From Blattamonas nauphoetae (lineage: Eukaryota; Preaxostyla; Oxymonadida), in assembly GCA_033064195.1 (NCBI GenBank), contig JARBJD010000279.1, forward strand, positions 34,029 to 98,028: a stretch of DNA of 64,000 bases, given 5' to 3'. The notes beneath the pieces are model-generated. The model had not been told where the DNA came from. It was given only the letters and a program-made list of their open reading frames with translations, and ran no database searches. The position numbers were made by a program, and so were the translations under genes. Shown here piece by piece: positions 1 through 11,743 of the stretch (the first letter of the stretch is position 1; each line of letters begins with the position of its first letter).

Positions 1-60
1 GATCATACAGAGTCCTTGACTAGTCCTGATCCACGGGCGACTGTGGAAGTGGACGTAGTC

Positions 61-142
61 GTGGGAGAGCACTAGTTTGTATACAGGGCATCCATTGGGG
101 AGTGCCCAATACCAAACTAGGGCTCTCCCACTCCGTATGAGT
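61..142. repeat. Palindromic junction of two inverted-repeat ends
   Basis: A near-palindrome. The left arm starts GTGGGAGAGCACTAGTTTG. The right arm, read on the minus strand, starts GTGGGAGAGCCCTAGTTTGG. The right part (86-142) is an exact 57-bp inverted copy of 4374-4430. The same design, two different repeat ends placed back to back, recurs at 11425-11501 and 13299-13378. The partner of the left arm would lie outside the window. Confidence 0.7.
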
Positions 143-242
143 AATTGAACGGAACTTGAAGCTGAATCAGCAATTGAGATTATGAATGAAGAGAAGAAGA
201 GATATCTTTCTGAATTCAGAGCTTGCTCTGACGGACCGTGTC

Positions 243-273
243 CCTCTCGAGTCGAGACCTTCGACTCGAGAGG
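243..273. repeat. Perfect 13-bp hairpin
   Basis: CCTCTCGAGTCGA (243-255) and its exact reverse complement (261-273) are separated by 5 nt. No gene is adjacent, so a terminator role cannot be argued. Confidence 0.7.
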
Positions 274-2500
274 CTTCCACAGGTCGCTCGCTCAGCCTTC
301 CTAAGGGTCTTTCCAACCAACCACCAGTGATCCAATGATTTGGGTTTACGTTTGGTCGGAGCGATGGCTGAGGACATCGTTGAGACAATGGTCTCAACAA
401 GATCGAGCATTACATTAAACGGGAGGTGCTCGGTTCACTCTTTATTTCAACTGCTTTGTGTGTGGACCATGTCTCTGGCACTGTGTTGAGTTCAACTGTG
501 GCGTTGATCGTGTCAGGCATGTTGAACGAGACTCCGAACCATTCTCGTTATTCCAGTGTCTCTCCATATCTTCAATTATCCACACACAACTATCTCGTGG
601 ATGGTCTCCAGGACTCCTTCGAGTATCTACCATCAAATGTTATCTTGTGAACTCCAACGTGCTGTGTGCCATTCCGGCGATGACGGCCAGATCGCAAGGT
701 GTGGTTCTCGGTCAACTTCTTCCACATCCTTTCTCTCCTCGTCCCTCTCCCGACCAGTACACAGCAGTGCCGCTCGTGTTGGGTTTTCGGGAAGGGCGAG
801 ATGTCATGCTTCCACATCCTTCTGGTTTGACGTGTTCGTCTTCCGAGCGTTTGCACGTGAGGAAAGACTCTCCTATCAATAGGAGGGATTGTTCCTCCGC
901 TCTCCAATCGATCTTGTCATGTTGTTCTTGTCGACGACAGAGTTGGGATGAGATAAGGAGTCGGAATGCTCGTGTTCTTGTTCACGGTTGATGAATCGTA
1001 CACCGAGCTCAAATTTGGAAACGCAAAATGGACTCTCTCCTCTAATGAGTTCGGCAAAGAAGCGCGAAGACAGTGTTCAATGGTGATTTGTCGAAACCGT
1101 TTCACGTGTGAGAAGCATCCATTCAACCGGATGGTTTGTGGACGACACGTGATGAGTGTGATTCAAGTACCATTCCAGGAAACAGCTGTGTTGAATCTCC
1201 CTGTTCAGGCTATCATGCTATTTCATTTCGCTTGGCTGACAGAGCCCAATGTTCCAAGAACGTCTTCTTCCCTCCGAGATGGAGCTGACAGATTCAAAAC
1301 TGATGGTTTGACGGTGAGAGGGCTCCACTGATGAAGTTTGTATGACGTGGCATGGCATCGGGCTTATGTGACCGATGTGAAGGCAATAACTGAGGTTCAT
1401 CTTGACAAAAGTCTGATCAGCCTTACTGATGAGGTCATTCTGCTCGTTTGTCAACTTAGAATCGTCTCCGTTCTTTGAACTTTGGTTTGGAGGAAACACG
1501 GACGATGATTAGCATAACTCCTGAGTGATTTCGTGATATTCTTGACGATATGCATTGATTCCATTACGAGATATACTATTTGTGACTGTCCGTGCTGCTG
1601 AGACGATAAACTCACCTTGAAAAGTGTCTTCATTCATGATTGTTTCCAGAAGGGCTGCTTCGGGAGAGCGTTGTGAGATTGGTGATTCGTGAACCTGAAT
1701 ACTCCTAGGATCCGAGTGAGAGGATGCAGGATCGAACCGACTGGTTCTATTCGACAATGGTTCCTTCGTTCGAATTGAGTTGGCATATAATCTTACGTGC
1801 TTGAAATGGATAGTCTGCAAGAATATGGTCGAATGAAGCATATTTGTTTCCTTGATCTCGGTTTGAGGTCACACGATGAGGACAATTCTTTCGCCTTCCT
1901 CGACTGTTGTGTCCGAGGTTGGGTCTGTCGCTCGCATGATCCCCTTTTTGAAGGATGAATTCGCGTTGTTTCACTTGTTGTTTAGAACTGAGACCGTGTG
2001 GAAGGAAGTGCGCTCGGCAAACGCGATGGAAGAGTGGATGGATGACCAACACGCACATATCAATCGAGGGAACGTAGGAGTGATGTGGTGCTGTGACTAC
2101 TCGATGTTTGGGAGAATATCCAGCGATGAGGTCTTGACAGGTGTGATGAGGCGGGGAGTGATGGCATTTATGGTTAAAGAAGTGAGATGAGGGGTAGTCT
2201 ACTTCCTTCTTCACTTCTCACGTCTTTCTCGGCTGAAATGCATCTTTAAATCTCCTTCCTTGAAAAATAGGAGAAGTGTCTCTATCTTGTTGACATTTTT
2301 GTTGTTATCTCCGTTAATGCCATTTGTTTTCTTCTTCTAATTGAGACTGAGCTTCAATTGGTCGGTCTGATTGTAGCAACCTGCCTCCAAAAGATATTTT
2401 CCGATCGACAAACTCGTCATGTAATAAACTTGTTCATATTGCATTCCCCTCACTTCCTTTTCGATGCTTCACTTCAGTTCGAAGTGAGCCCTCCTCCAAC

Positions 2501-2530
2501 TCGGGATATGCGTGTGGCCGCATATCCCGA
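2501..2530. repeat. Perfect 12-bp hairpin
   Basis: TCGGGATATGCG and its exact reverse complement flank a 6-nt loop. Function unknown; it lies in gene-poor sequence. Confidence 0.7.
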
Positions 2531-3339
2531 CGACGGAGTTGTGGCTCCGAGGAGATGTGGGAAGGTGTAGAGGATGATCTGGTTGTCTTGTACTTGTTCT
2601 TTCTTTTCTCAACAAGAAATGCTACTATCTCGACGGATCTTCATCCACCATTTGATAGTGGCGACAAGCCAGAGTCTCGCAAACGATGCCCCCATCAGGG
2701 CAACAAGTAGTGCTGGTTTGTCAAATTCAGGTCGTGAAGGTGAACACCGCGGTTCCCCATGAATTGATCCCAGCATGGCGGAAGCTTGTCTTAATAACTG
2801 GAGATTCGCAGATTCGGTTCATTGTGGAGGAAAACCCCCCAATACTGCTGACCTTTGATGCGGATGATTGGATAGTGTTTGATGATGGTCAAAACTTGGA
2901 AGTGTCTCCTTTTTGCCCTCATGTTCCCATTTTCCTTTCATAATCTGTGTCTTCGACATTTCCGACCTCTTCTGGCTGAAAAGTGCCTTTCTGACTCCTT
3001 TGCTGATAATATCTAGAATTACCTTTCGGGTTATCATTCTTTCTGTCTTTCTAGAGACATTCGTTGTTCATCTGAGCTTCTACTGTTTGTAGCGTTACAA
3101 CCAACGTCGTAAGCTGGTGATTGTTTCTTCGCACGAAATCGTACCAATCAGATCTATCCGAGGAAATAATTGTCATGATGGGCATAAAGGACAAATTGGC
3201 CCGGGAGTCAGCCTGAGTCTTGAGGAGAGATCTTTCCCGCGTGACATTGTTATTGAATTGGGCGACGATGCGAACTGACCTTAACATAGTAATTGCAATG
3301 GTTTTTGAGATTTTGTCCCGTTTTGCTTCTTTCCCGCTC

Positions 3340-4030
3340 TCGCGACGTCGCCAAGTTGAAGGGCGCGAAGTTGTCGAGGTGTCCCCTCCATGGGACTGGT
3401 CCTCGTCCCTTTCGCCCCGCCGATGTCTTGATCGGCTGGCAGACCTGTCTCGCGTGGGTCAGGGGAGTTTGCGAATGTTTCTTTGACTTTCTTTGTCCGT
3501 TTCAAAGAAGTTGGTCTATGAAGGCTGATAACACTAGTCTTGGAAAATTATTCTTCATTTGTCCTTCTTGATTGATAAAAATGATTGTGTGCAACCACTT
3601 TCCTTTTTAAGAAGTTGTTCCGCGCCCTCGTCTTCCGAGGAATGTTCTTGTTGAAAGCGAGCTCTCTTCTCTCCTTTCTTGTTCGGAGCGAAGTTGCGGG
3701 TGAATAGGAAGTTGATGAGCTCGATAACCCCCAACTTGATTCAGTTCGGCTTACCTCCCGCCCTCCGTGATGGCGCTCTTTGGAAGGGCGCGAAGTTGTC
3801 GAGGTGTCCCCTCCATGGGACTGGTCCTCGTCACTTCCGCCCCGCCGATGTCTTGATCGGCGGACAGGCTTGACTCGCAAGGGTCGAAGAGGTTTGCTAA
3901 TGTTTCCGTCACTTTCATTTTCTGCATCAAATAAGTTTGTCTATGACGGCATTTAACACAAGTCGTTGAAAGGTATTCTTTGTCTTTCGATCTTGATTGA
4001 TAATAATGATTCCATTGACGTTTTCCACTT
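3340..4030. repeat. Diverged direct duplication of about 250 bp
   Basis: About 250 bp starting near 3340 recur starting near 3766. The best conserved stretch is GGGCGCGAAGTTGTCGAGGT followed by a shared CCCCTCCATGGGACTGGTCC. Conservation fades at the 3' side of both copies. Neither copy has a clear open frame; the repeat is probably old. Confidence 0.65.
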
Positions 4031-4424
4031 AGGTTCTGGGATGATGAAGTGTCGCATTTTGAATCGGACAAATTGCTCTAATCTACCGCTGAATACCGCT
4101 TGTCACTCCAAACCAGTGGTGAGGTGGAAAATTTGAGGTGTTTTAGGGAGTAAAATGCTTATATTAGCAAAAGAGTGGGTGTCGAACGAATTCCAGCATC
4201 TGAGTTTGTGGATTCGAAATGGAGTATCTCTCGGCGAGTAAGAACCCGTTCTCCCTAGTATCATCCTCCTTGGTATATGGATGGATGTAAGAAGTCAATG
4301 GAATCTCAATTTGATTGTCCATTGGTGAGATTTGGCGGACCAACCCACAACAAAATATTATTCCGACCACGTCACTCATACGGAGTGGGAGAGCCCTAGT
4401 TTGGTATTGGGCACTCCCCAATGG

Positions 4425-7400
4425 ATGCCCATATCAACAACGCTCTCCTCGATAAGTGTGGCGAAATCGTCGTTGTTAATCAAGTCATCATCAGCGACGA
4501 AGCGAGGAATCGAGTTTGACAAGAATGGTTCGTTCATTGTTGCCAATTCCTCGACCGACTTGTCGTTTACGTCGATCGTGTTCACTGTTGCCCAAACATG
4601 TCTCTCAGCCACTCTGTTTGTAGTTGAGGAAGGAGAGATCTCTTTCTCGTTGTGTGAGATGGGAGGGACAAGCAGTGAATCAGTTCTTGTTCTCCCTGCA
4701 TCCCTTACGACTCTACTTGAAGTGAAGGCGGATGGAACACTCACCCTCACCAACACTCTGATCCAGCACATCAAATTTTCACACGCGACACTCGGAACAG
4801 TCCTACGTCTTCATCTCGACTCGATCAACACATTTGAAGGAACCACGGAAGTGGGAGAGATCGTTTCGAATGGAATCGGAAGCCATGTTCTGATTGTCAC
4901 CTCATCTGGACTGAACGAATCATCGATTTCATCACTCACCACGAAATTCGCGCCTTGGAAACCAACGACGACGAATGGAGTGAGATTCACAAAACCGGAA
5001 ATCAACGAGTTTGTTGCGATTGACGAAAACGAGCAAGTGGATGAGCTGATCTACCATTTGAACGAGTACGACGGGAAAACGAAGCATGTTGATACGGATG
5101 GAGGAAGTCACCCGAACTGTGGCCTCTCCGTTCTTCCGTGTTCATCCATCTCCAACAACGTCGACAAGATCGAAGCTGGAGAGACGATCCTTGTCTACGG
5201 TGCTGTGACAGAAAGAACTGGATTCATCGCAACAAAGAATCTCACAGTGAAATCGTCAGACAACACAAAACAGGTCCTCTCAATTGCCGATTCTGCCTCG
5301 TTCACCACACGGTACTCGTCTCTCACTTTCACAGACTTGGCATTCGTTCCTCTCTCTCCGAGTTCATCCCAAAACGCGGAATCGTTGGAGAGAGCTGTTT
5401 CTCTCTTCGTTGTGGAATCTGGCTCGGTTGAACTGAAAACATGCTCTGTTTCATCCTTTGTCATCGCTGATTCGCCACTCATCACTCACACGTCTGGAAC
5501 ACTCACTCTGAAATCCTGTGAGATCTCGTCCATCACTCGCACAACCGGAAATGGGACGGTTCTGAGCACTGATATGGAGACAGGGAAGTCTTTATTACTG
5601 GACGATGTGACATTCTCATCGATGCCGTCGTCGAAAGAGTCCGCGCTTCTCGCTCTTTCATTCCCTCCATGCGACGAAGATGATTCTGATCCTCTCTTCG
5701 ACTTCACGCTGACCAATCTTGTATTCAGCAGCATGACAGGAATGGATTCTGAACCGCCCTGTTTCATCTCAATCGTCGGGACTGCCCTCGCCAGTTGGAT
5801 CGAAGTTGGTGATGTTCGATTCAAAAACTCATACGACAACGACTCGAACCTCGACAGTTTTTCGAGTTTTGACAAGTCGATTGAGCTTGCAGTGTCGCTT
5901 CTGTTTTATCTGCGACCATCTGAAGGACCTGTTGGAGTGTCGAGTTCTGGATATACGATGGCCAAGTGTGGGTCGAACAGTCTGTGGTGCTCGACGATTG
6001 AACAGTCACTCACTCGCCTCACTCCGCAGAACACGAAGAAGATTGTTGTGATGAACGAGGTGACCCTGTCGACATCGATCGCACTTCCCGACGAGTTGAC
6101 CTTCGCTGGCAATCCGAATGGCCCGAGCACGTGTGTTGTGTCTGCAGCTGGTTCATTCGTGTCTGAAGACATCGACTTCACCACGATTTCGAAGCTGACG
6201 TTCTCTCTACCATCGACGCAAACAGCAGAGGCAGTGATTGTCCACTCGTCCAACACACTCATTCTCTCCCATCTTGACCTCTCATCGACAGCAGAATCGT
6301 CAGCTTGCTTCCTGAAAGTAACAGCTGGAAATACCGAAATGTCAGACATCCAGATCAGATCGGAGTTGGCCCAGAACTCGATTCTTTTCTGGATTTTGGA
6401 AGGAACAGTGACAGCCTCTCAGTTCAGGGTGGAATCTAGAATCACACGGAATGGCACAATTATAAAAGTTGAAGGAGGAAGTCTGAGTTTGACGGGAATG
6501 ACAGCCACATCCTCAAAACCAATGGAAGGAAGACTCTTCTCAGTACACAACGCGTCGTTCAACCTGTCCGATGTGAAACTGTCGAAACAGTCATTCACGA
6601 ATGCTCTTTTCGAATTTTCATCGTTTGGAGCGAGCACGATCGGCGACATGAACGTTTCGGAGTGTTCAGGATCGACGATCATGACAGTCAAGGATGGAGA
6701 CGAACTGACCATCCGAAACTCCGTCTTCTCATCGCATACAACAGCAACATCATTCAACGAAGCCGACACATCAGATTTGTGTGGATGGGAGACAAGCCTG
6801 ATTGAGATCGAAGGCACAACAACCACGCTATCTCGCACAGATCTGACTCACATCCCGCAGGGAGCCATCTCCATCTCCGACGCTCCTCTCACTCTCACAG
6901 CCTGCTCTATCAACAACAATTCTCCTTCGAACTTGGAGTGGCCTTCTCTTCGGCGAAACATCAAGTGCTCAAATGGGACAATTGGAATGGACTCGATGAA
7001 CGGAGGGGGAGATGGACCATCGTCGCCTCATCTTTGGATCTGGACGGATGAATGCCTTGTCACCAAGGATGACGAAACTCAGCACTCCACACTCTTCGTC
7101 CCCACTCTTGTCGCGAATGAGTCGACCAGCATTTTGGACAAGAAGCTGAAAGAATATTCAGTGAAAGTTGTTGGAACGATGATGATTCCGTGCGGGGTCA
7201 AGTTGGAAGTGTTCGAACAAGATGCACTCTCCACGTCGAACGAAGGACCTCCGCTCAGTCTCGACATCTCCTCCCTCAAACCATCGAAATGGACAGAAAC
7301 AGAACTGTCGTTCCTCCTCACCCAATCCTCTCTCGCCGACTTAAACAAGAAATCTGACCTTCGATGCCGGCTCGTGTATGCTGACAATCAGACAACAGAC

Positions 7401-7595
7401 TCGTTCTCGTTGACAGGCTCATCGAAAGGAAACATGTCTCAAGGAGGAGTGATCACGTTTATTGTCGTTCCGATTGTTGCAGTGATCATCGTCGCAGTGC
7501 TCCTCATCATCGTCATCGCTGTTCTGTGCCGTCGCAGAGGAGCTCTCTTACCAGTCGCTCCTCACAAACCTTCAGCTCCCACTCCATTGAGATAA
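4425..7595 (+). CDS. Beta-helix surface receptor, ectodomain and membrane span (split gene, N-terminal part)
   Basis: One open frame of over 1,000 residues. The first ATG is at 4425; the frame is open further upstream but that part belongs to the inverted-repeat end, so the true start is probably missing. The bulk is Ser/Thr-rich with repeated short beta-strand-like units such as LTLTNTLIQHIKFSH, as in parallel beta-helix (pectin-lyase-like) proteins. A Cys motif CGLSVLPCSS and a block DLCGWETSLIEIE recur in the paralogous protein at 20816-27782. Near the C-terminus a single span (FIVVPIVAVIIVAVLLIIVI) is followed by CRRR, typical of a type I membrane protein with a cytosolic tail. After 7537 the frame runs into the inverted repeat of the next segment and stops. 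The expected pseudokinase tail is found at 11744-12591. The likely role is a surface adhesin or receptor; the ligand is unknown. Confidence 0.8.
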   Translation: MPISTTLSSISVAKSSLLIKSSSATKRGIEFDKNGSFIVANSSTDLSFTSIVFTVAQTCLSATLFVVEEGEISFSLCEMGGTSSESVLVLPASLTTLLEVKADGTLTLTNTLIQHIKFSHATLGTVLRLHLDSINTFEGTTEVGEIVSNGIGSHVLIVTSSGLNESSISSLTTKFAPWKPTTTNGVRFTKPEINEFVAIDENEQVDELIYHLNEYDGKTKHVDTDGGSHPNCGLSVLPCSSISNNVDKIEAGETILVYGAVTERTGFIATKNLTVKSSDNTKQVLSIADSASFTTRYSSLTFTDLAFVPLSPSSSQNAESLERAVSLFVVESGSVELKTCSVSSFVIADSPLITHTSGTLTLKSCEISSITRTTGNGTVLSTDMETGKSLLLDDVTFSSMPSSKESALLALSFPPCDEDDSDPLFDFTLTNLVFSSMTGMDSEPPCFISIVGTALASWIEVGDVRFKNSYDNDSNLDSFSSFDKSIELAVSLLFYLRPSEGPVGVSSSGYTMAKCGSNSLWCSTIEQSLTRLTPQNTKKIVVMNEVTLSTSIALPDELTFAGNPNGPSTCVVSAAGSFVSEDIDFTTISKLTFSLPSTQTAEAVIVHSSNTLILSHLDLSSTAESSACFLKVTAGNTEMSDIQIRSELAQNSILFWILEGTVTASQFRVESRITRNGTIIKVEGGSLSLTGMTATSSKPMEGRLFSVHNASFNLSDVKLSKQSFTNALFEFSSFGASTIGDMNVSECSGSTIMTVKDGDELTIRNSVFSSHTTATSFNEADTSDLCGWETSLIEIEGTTTTLSRTDLTHIPQGAISISDAPLTLTACSINNNSPSNLEWPSLRRNIKCSNGTIGMDSMNGGGDGPSSPHLWIWTDECLVTKDDETQHSTLFVPTLVANESTSILDKKLKEYSVKVVGTMMIPCGVKLEVFEQDALSTSNEGPPLSLDISSLKPSKWTETELSFLLTQSSLADLNKKSDLRCRLVYADNQTTDSFSLTGSSKGNMSQGGVITFIVVPIVAVIIVAVLLIIVIAVLCRRRGALLPVAPHKPSAPTPLR

Positions 7596-7622
7596 AGGTC
7601 AGTGAAGTGGCCCATAGGTCCT

Positions 7623-10600
7623 TGGATTTCCAAAATGGATTCATATAGTGCTGATCTGTATCGTTAATAACACCGTCCATGCAACCCGCCAATGCGTACT
7701 CAACAGATCAGACTCACTCAGATACTGCACAGAGTTAAGGAAAGCACGCAACAGTGATCACAAGTTCAACCAATCTCATTGAAGTACAATGATGCCGAAC
7801 TTACCAGAAAGTCTCCCACAAGTCAAGTTAAAGAAATCGCCCTTTGCGCAACTGACACACTCGTTTCGAGAGAACAAAAGAGCTGCATTGATCAGATTTC
7901 AACCTCTCAACGAGACTCGCGTCAATCAGTCAAAACCTGCTTAATCCTGATGAAAGATGGATTTAGTCGCCAATGAAATGCCTTGTTTGACGATCTTTAT
8001 CAAACTAGATCACATACAACCAACAACCATCAGCTTTCCGAGTCGTCAGCCTCGCACATCAATGTTCGCTGAACGACATCATCGTTGTTTAGGTTCGATC
8101 GGAAGCAACCATCACGCCACTGGTGCAATTCCGCACCAAAGAGAGAACCTTAGAGAACGCCCAGCAAGAAGAGTTTCAGGGCACAGCATTTTGGAGGTGA
8201 TCTGACGCTTCACCTGTTGCTTCTCTCCCCTCGGCATCTCTCTTGCATCAATCAGGATGGTATCATCAATTTTCCCGGAGTATTCTGACTTCCCAGGGCT
8301 GACTAGCACGGACAGTCAAAATACCTCCGATTCTTCCGTCATCATCGACTATGTGCAGGATGATGTGTTTGAACATCACTAACTCAAATTAACCAAAGAA
8401 TTCTCCGAAAAAACGATAGAAATAATGGACATCCTCAATAAGCATCTCCCAATGATCAAACGACTCATCCAATCAAGTTGAAGCTCCATGGGTGACTCAC
8501 TATTCATTAGCGATCATGGAATGATCAAAAATTCATCGGTTTACATGGGAGAAGCTCCCTATATCTTGATATCGACCTTGAATCGCGTTTTTGAGTTTTC
8601 GCATTGGATTCTTCGATATTATCAGACCATAGCCTGTTTGTGCGGTGTGAAGTGATGCGATACCATCAAGCAAGAGAGCATCATTATCGAGGTTCCAACG
8701 ATCGGAACCACACACCGAAGGTTTCCACAAGTATTTAAGTTAGGTCTGACAGGGTGTGGAAGTCGTCCGTCCACTCCTCCCTCTCAACACGTTCACTCAC
8801 AGATCCAGTTGGATGTGCACTCTCTCCTACGAGTTACCAGTACACACAATACGAAACTGAACTTGAGCTGGCGCATCTGAAGCAGTTCTACAAGATTAGA
8901 ATCCTTCGCAATTCCAGAGATGATTGTTTCGTGTCGAACACGACCGATGTTATGGCGAACGCATGCAACTGCTACGGCTTCTACGAGCACAGGTGGAGTC
9001 TCTCGCCTGATCGTGCAAGTGAACACGACGATGCGCACCAACGAGTGATGCCGACCCTCTCATGCTTGAAGTCGAAGTTCTTCAGCACCTTTTCGGGGTA
9101 CATCTCCATATTATCCAATCAGCAGCACCTTCATCATCATTGTCGATGTTTGAATGTTGGAGACAGCGCATCGAGGGACATAAACGTCTCCACTACATTC
9201 TCGCCACCAATTCCGTGCCGTTATCCTCTTTCATCGTCATAGACGTCAGAACCAGTCATGAACTTGTCAAGCCTCTTCGTAGATGTCATCTACATTCTGC
9301 CTTTCCTTTCATCAGCATCATATCAGCCTCTCTCGAGTTGGCAATGTTTCCGTCGCTTTAATCTAGATAAGAAGTATCAACTCAACACAGCTGTTACCCC
9401 GTTGAACGTCATCGACCGCTCACCTCTAGAAAACCGTTCTATGAATCGTCGGTGCGGTTCTATGCTCTCCATCCGCCTGAAATGGTCGTGGTGATACTGT
9501 CACTGGGGAATCAGGGAGGTTAATTCTCCCTGATGCGCATCAGAACGATGCAGCTTGAAAGTGACAAAGACAACGCCATTTAATTGGGAAGTCTGCCAAT
9601 CTGAACTTAGAATATGGGGCACAAACGCCTTTGAACAACACTGAACATATTCATCAATCGATCACACGAATAGACTCGACGGACAAGAACATAATCACTC
9701 TTGTCTCCTCACCAGGGTGGCGGGGGATGGATGAAGATTCGTCTTCTCAGAGTGCTTCTCTTCGCATTCTTCTATCATCGCGACAATCTTGTTCCAACAA
9801 AACATCGCCAAACACCGCGTCAAAACTTTCGCGATGGGAACTGCGAGCGGACAGAATGGTACTTCTGCATCGCCACTCCCATCATCAGCGGAACCACAAT
9901 TTGGATCGACAGCAGCAACAGCACGAAGTAGATCTGCCAGTAAAGATCCCCACATTCCGCGTATCGGTCGTCATCAGCGACAGAAGACGCCCCGATCCCA
10001 CTTCTCTCTGAGTGATCAGGTTCAGCTTCATCGTCTTGTTGGAGATGAACGAACTTAGCATCCCTCGCATCGACAGCGTTCGACGGAAGAAGGGCCGATA
10101 CACACTCCATCAGCGAGGCCCTGAATGGACGGAATCACAATCTGCACAATTCTAAAAGCAAAGGGAATGTACCATTCGTGTCTATGTTTGCGATGTTCTA
10201 CAGCAGCAAACCTCACGAGATACCACACGATGTTCACAACCAGCGACCTCTTCGGTGGCTTCTTTGAACAACAAATTGGGAAAAAGCAGACTCGGTGAGC
10301 GAGTGTTCCAACAGGTCCCATTCGGCGCGAGCCTTCAGGTATTCTTCCTGCAACTGCACACGAACGGATAGTAGACGAAGTCGAACAGTGACTGTTCCGT
10401 GCGACTATGACAGATTTCATCAAAAATGGTCGAATCACAACAATCAAAAATGATGACAATATCTCTTGTTCTCCAACAATCTCGAAGCATAAAGTCGATT
10501 GAAGGCGTGGATGAAACAAACAACAACAATTTTCGATAGACTCGCCATCAAGCTGATCGTAGATTTTCAAAAGCAACATTATGCAAAGCAGATTCTTCTC

Positions 10601-11420
10601 TGTCCAACTCCATACTGAGAAATTCAATCAGAATTAGCGGTTCTGGATTGTACGCTCAACTCTGCCAGAGAGCTACACTCGATGGTGGAATGCATGACAT
10701 TCCATTGAGTCCTTCTCTCTCAGTCATTATATTCGATGGTTCAGCCACCATCAGTCTGATGGGTTCGATTGTTGAGCTACAAAGGGTGGAAGCACATTCA
10801 GTCGTCAAGCATTGGTCTCTTTCATGGATGAATCACTGTCTGTCAAGGGATACAGTGGGATTCTCAGTACCACAGGAGGGTTTTCCTCTGTTTCGCCTGT
10901 TCATCTGGTCCAACGCGTCAAGTGAACTTCTCCAGCGCTCACAAGAATGATAGAGGGTGAGCTGGGAATGAAGTTATCTTCACAGTGGCTTCATCGCTTG
11001 GACTCTTGCAACGATTCTGTCAATAGCTACGTCATCAACAAGCGAATCGCACGCAACGATTAGAGCAGATATCTTTCTGATGTGGGAGAAGGAAATCAAC
11101 AAGTGCAGCACTAGACAGGCTGAAAGTGTCGTCCTCCGGAGTTCCGTTCTCCGATATTCCCGAACGAACTTTGACTATCACCCTGGGTCAATCGAATCTG
11201 ATATCGAACTTTTCATCCCTCATCACGATCGGCTTGATACTGCATCAGGTCGTCAATCAAGAAAGAACTCCCTCCAGAACTAGAGGAATGGAGGAACACA
11301 CTCAGGAACTGATCACAACAAATCTTGGCTGCAGCCACTAAAGTGGTGTCACGGTCCTCTCTGAACAGATATGTTCTGTCTTATCTCTTCATTCTCTTTC
11401 GTTCTCTGCTAGGTTCTTTT
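7623..11420. other. Interior of the inverted-repeat segment, no convincing gene
   Basis: Scattered open stretches on both strands without recognisable domains. The only hint of former coding is the hydrophobic minus-strand pair at 9820-10627, listed separately. Nothing else supportable is seen in these 3.8 kb. Confidence 0.45.
9820..10627 (-). pseudogene. Possible decayed multi-span membrane protein fragment
   Basis: Two overlapping minus-strand frames carry hydrophobic stretches that could be membrane spans, for example VVNIVWYLVRFAAVE followed by FAFRIVQIVIPSIQGL, and farther on IYFVLLLLSIQIVVPLMMG. The pattern loosely recalls the last spans of a seven-helix receptor, but no signature motif is present. 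The frame changes between the two parts, there is no convincing start, and it sits inside a mobile segment. It could equally be chance. Confidence 0.22.
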
Positions 11421-11424
11421 CAAC

Positions 11425-11501
11425 TCTCAATGGAGTGGGAGCTGAAGGTTTGTGAGGAGCGACTGGTAAGAGAGCTCCTTGTAACAAACCAAAGCTCCCA
11501 C
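11425..11501. repeat. Back-to-back junction of two inverted-repeat ends
   Basis: 11425-11479 is the exact reverse complement of 7538-7592 (55 bp). 11479-11501 is the exact reverse complement of 11721-11743 (23 bp). The junction therefore carries inverted copies of the sequence at both outer edges of the composite, including gene-flanking bases beyond the shared repeat core. Confidence 0.85.
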
Positions 11502-11743
11502 GGAGTTCAAAAGCTGCCCCCAAGATTGACCAGGCCGAAGGGCCTTTGCTCCCTCTCCCACCGCGAAAGCGGTAGTTTCTCGGATCATTGGTTTGCCCTG
11601 ATTCGAGAAAAAGAAGTGTAAAAACTCATAATGAATCTAATTTGGAGAATAATTTAAATTGAATCCCTTTTTTGCCCATCAGGACCTATGGGCCACTTCA
11701 CTGACCTTTATCTCAATGGAGTGGGAGCTTTGGTTTGTTACAA

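Larger units (their letters stand above)
143..4330. other. No convincing gene; decayed sequence
   Basis: Open stretches occur on both strands but none has a recognisable domain, consistent composition or a plausible start. The interior holds two hairpins (243-273 and 2501-2530) and one diverged direct duplication (3340-3600 and 3766-4030). It reads like old non-coding or decayed gene material inside the inverted-repeat segment. Confidence 0.5.
86..4430. mobile_element. Segment bounded by 57-bp perfect inverted repeats
   Basis: The ends 86-142 and 4374-4430 are identical in inverted orientation over 57 bp. The outer part contains the motif CAAACTAGGGCTC, close to the motif at the ends of the segments at 7538-11743 and 12945-20020. 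No transposase was recognised inside, and no direct target duplication is obvious. The right end reaches into the open frame of the beta-helix gene, so that gene's native sequence probably starts only after 4430. The class is unknown. It could be a non-autonomous DNA transposon or a rearrangement product. Confidence 0.55.
7538..11743. mobile_element. Two abutting inverted-repeat segments interrupting the receptor gene
   Basis: The first segment (7538-11479) has 55-bp perfect inverted ends; the second (11479-11743) has 23-bp perfect inverted ends; they touch at 11479. The outermost parts also pair: 7574-7622 and 11681-11729 are identical inverted copies over 49 bp. The segment separates the membrane span of the receptor gene from its pseudokinase part. 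No transposase was recognised. If cut out near 7537/11744, the reading frame continues from CRRR into KAKQAAERHTQ, which suits a juxtamembrane region. No direct target duplication is apparent. Confidence 0.6.

Noticed and set aside
458-991. Plus-strand 177-codon frame
   Set aside because: Mixed composition, equally open opposite strand, no recognisable motif, in decayed sequence.
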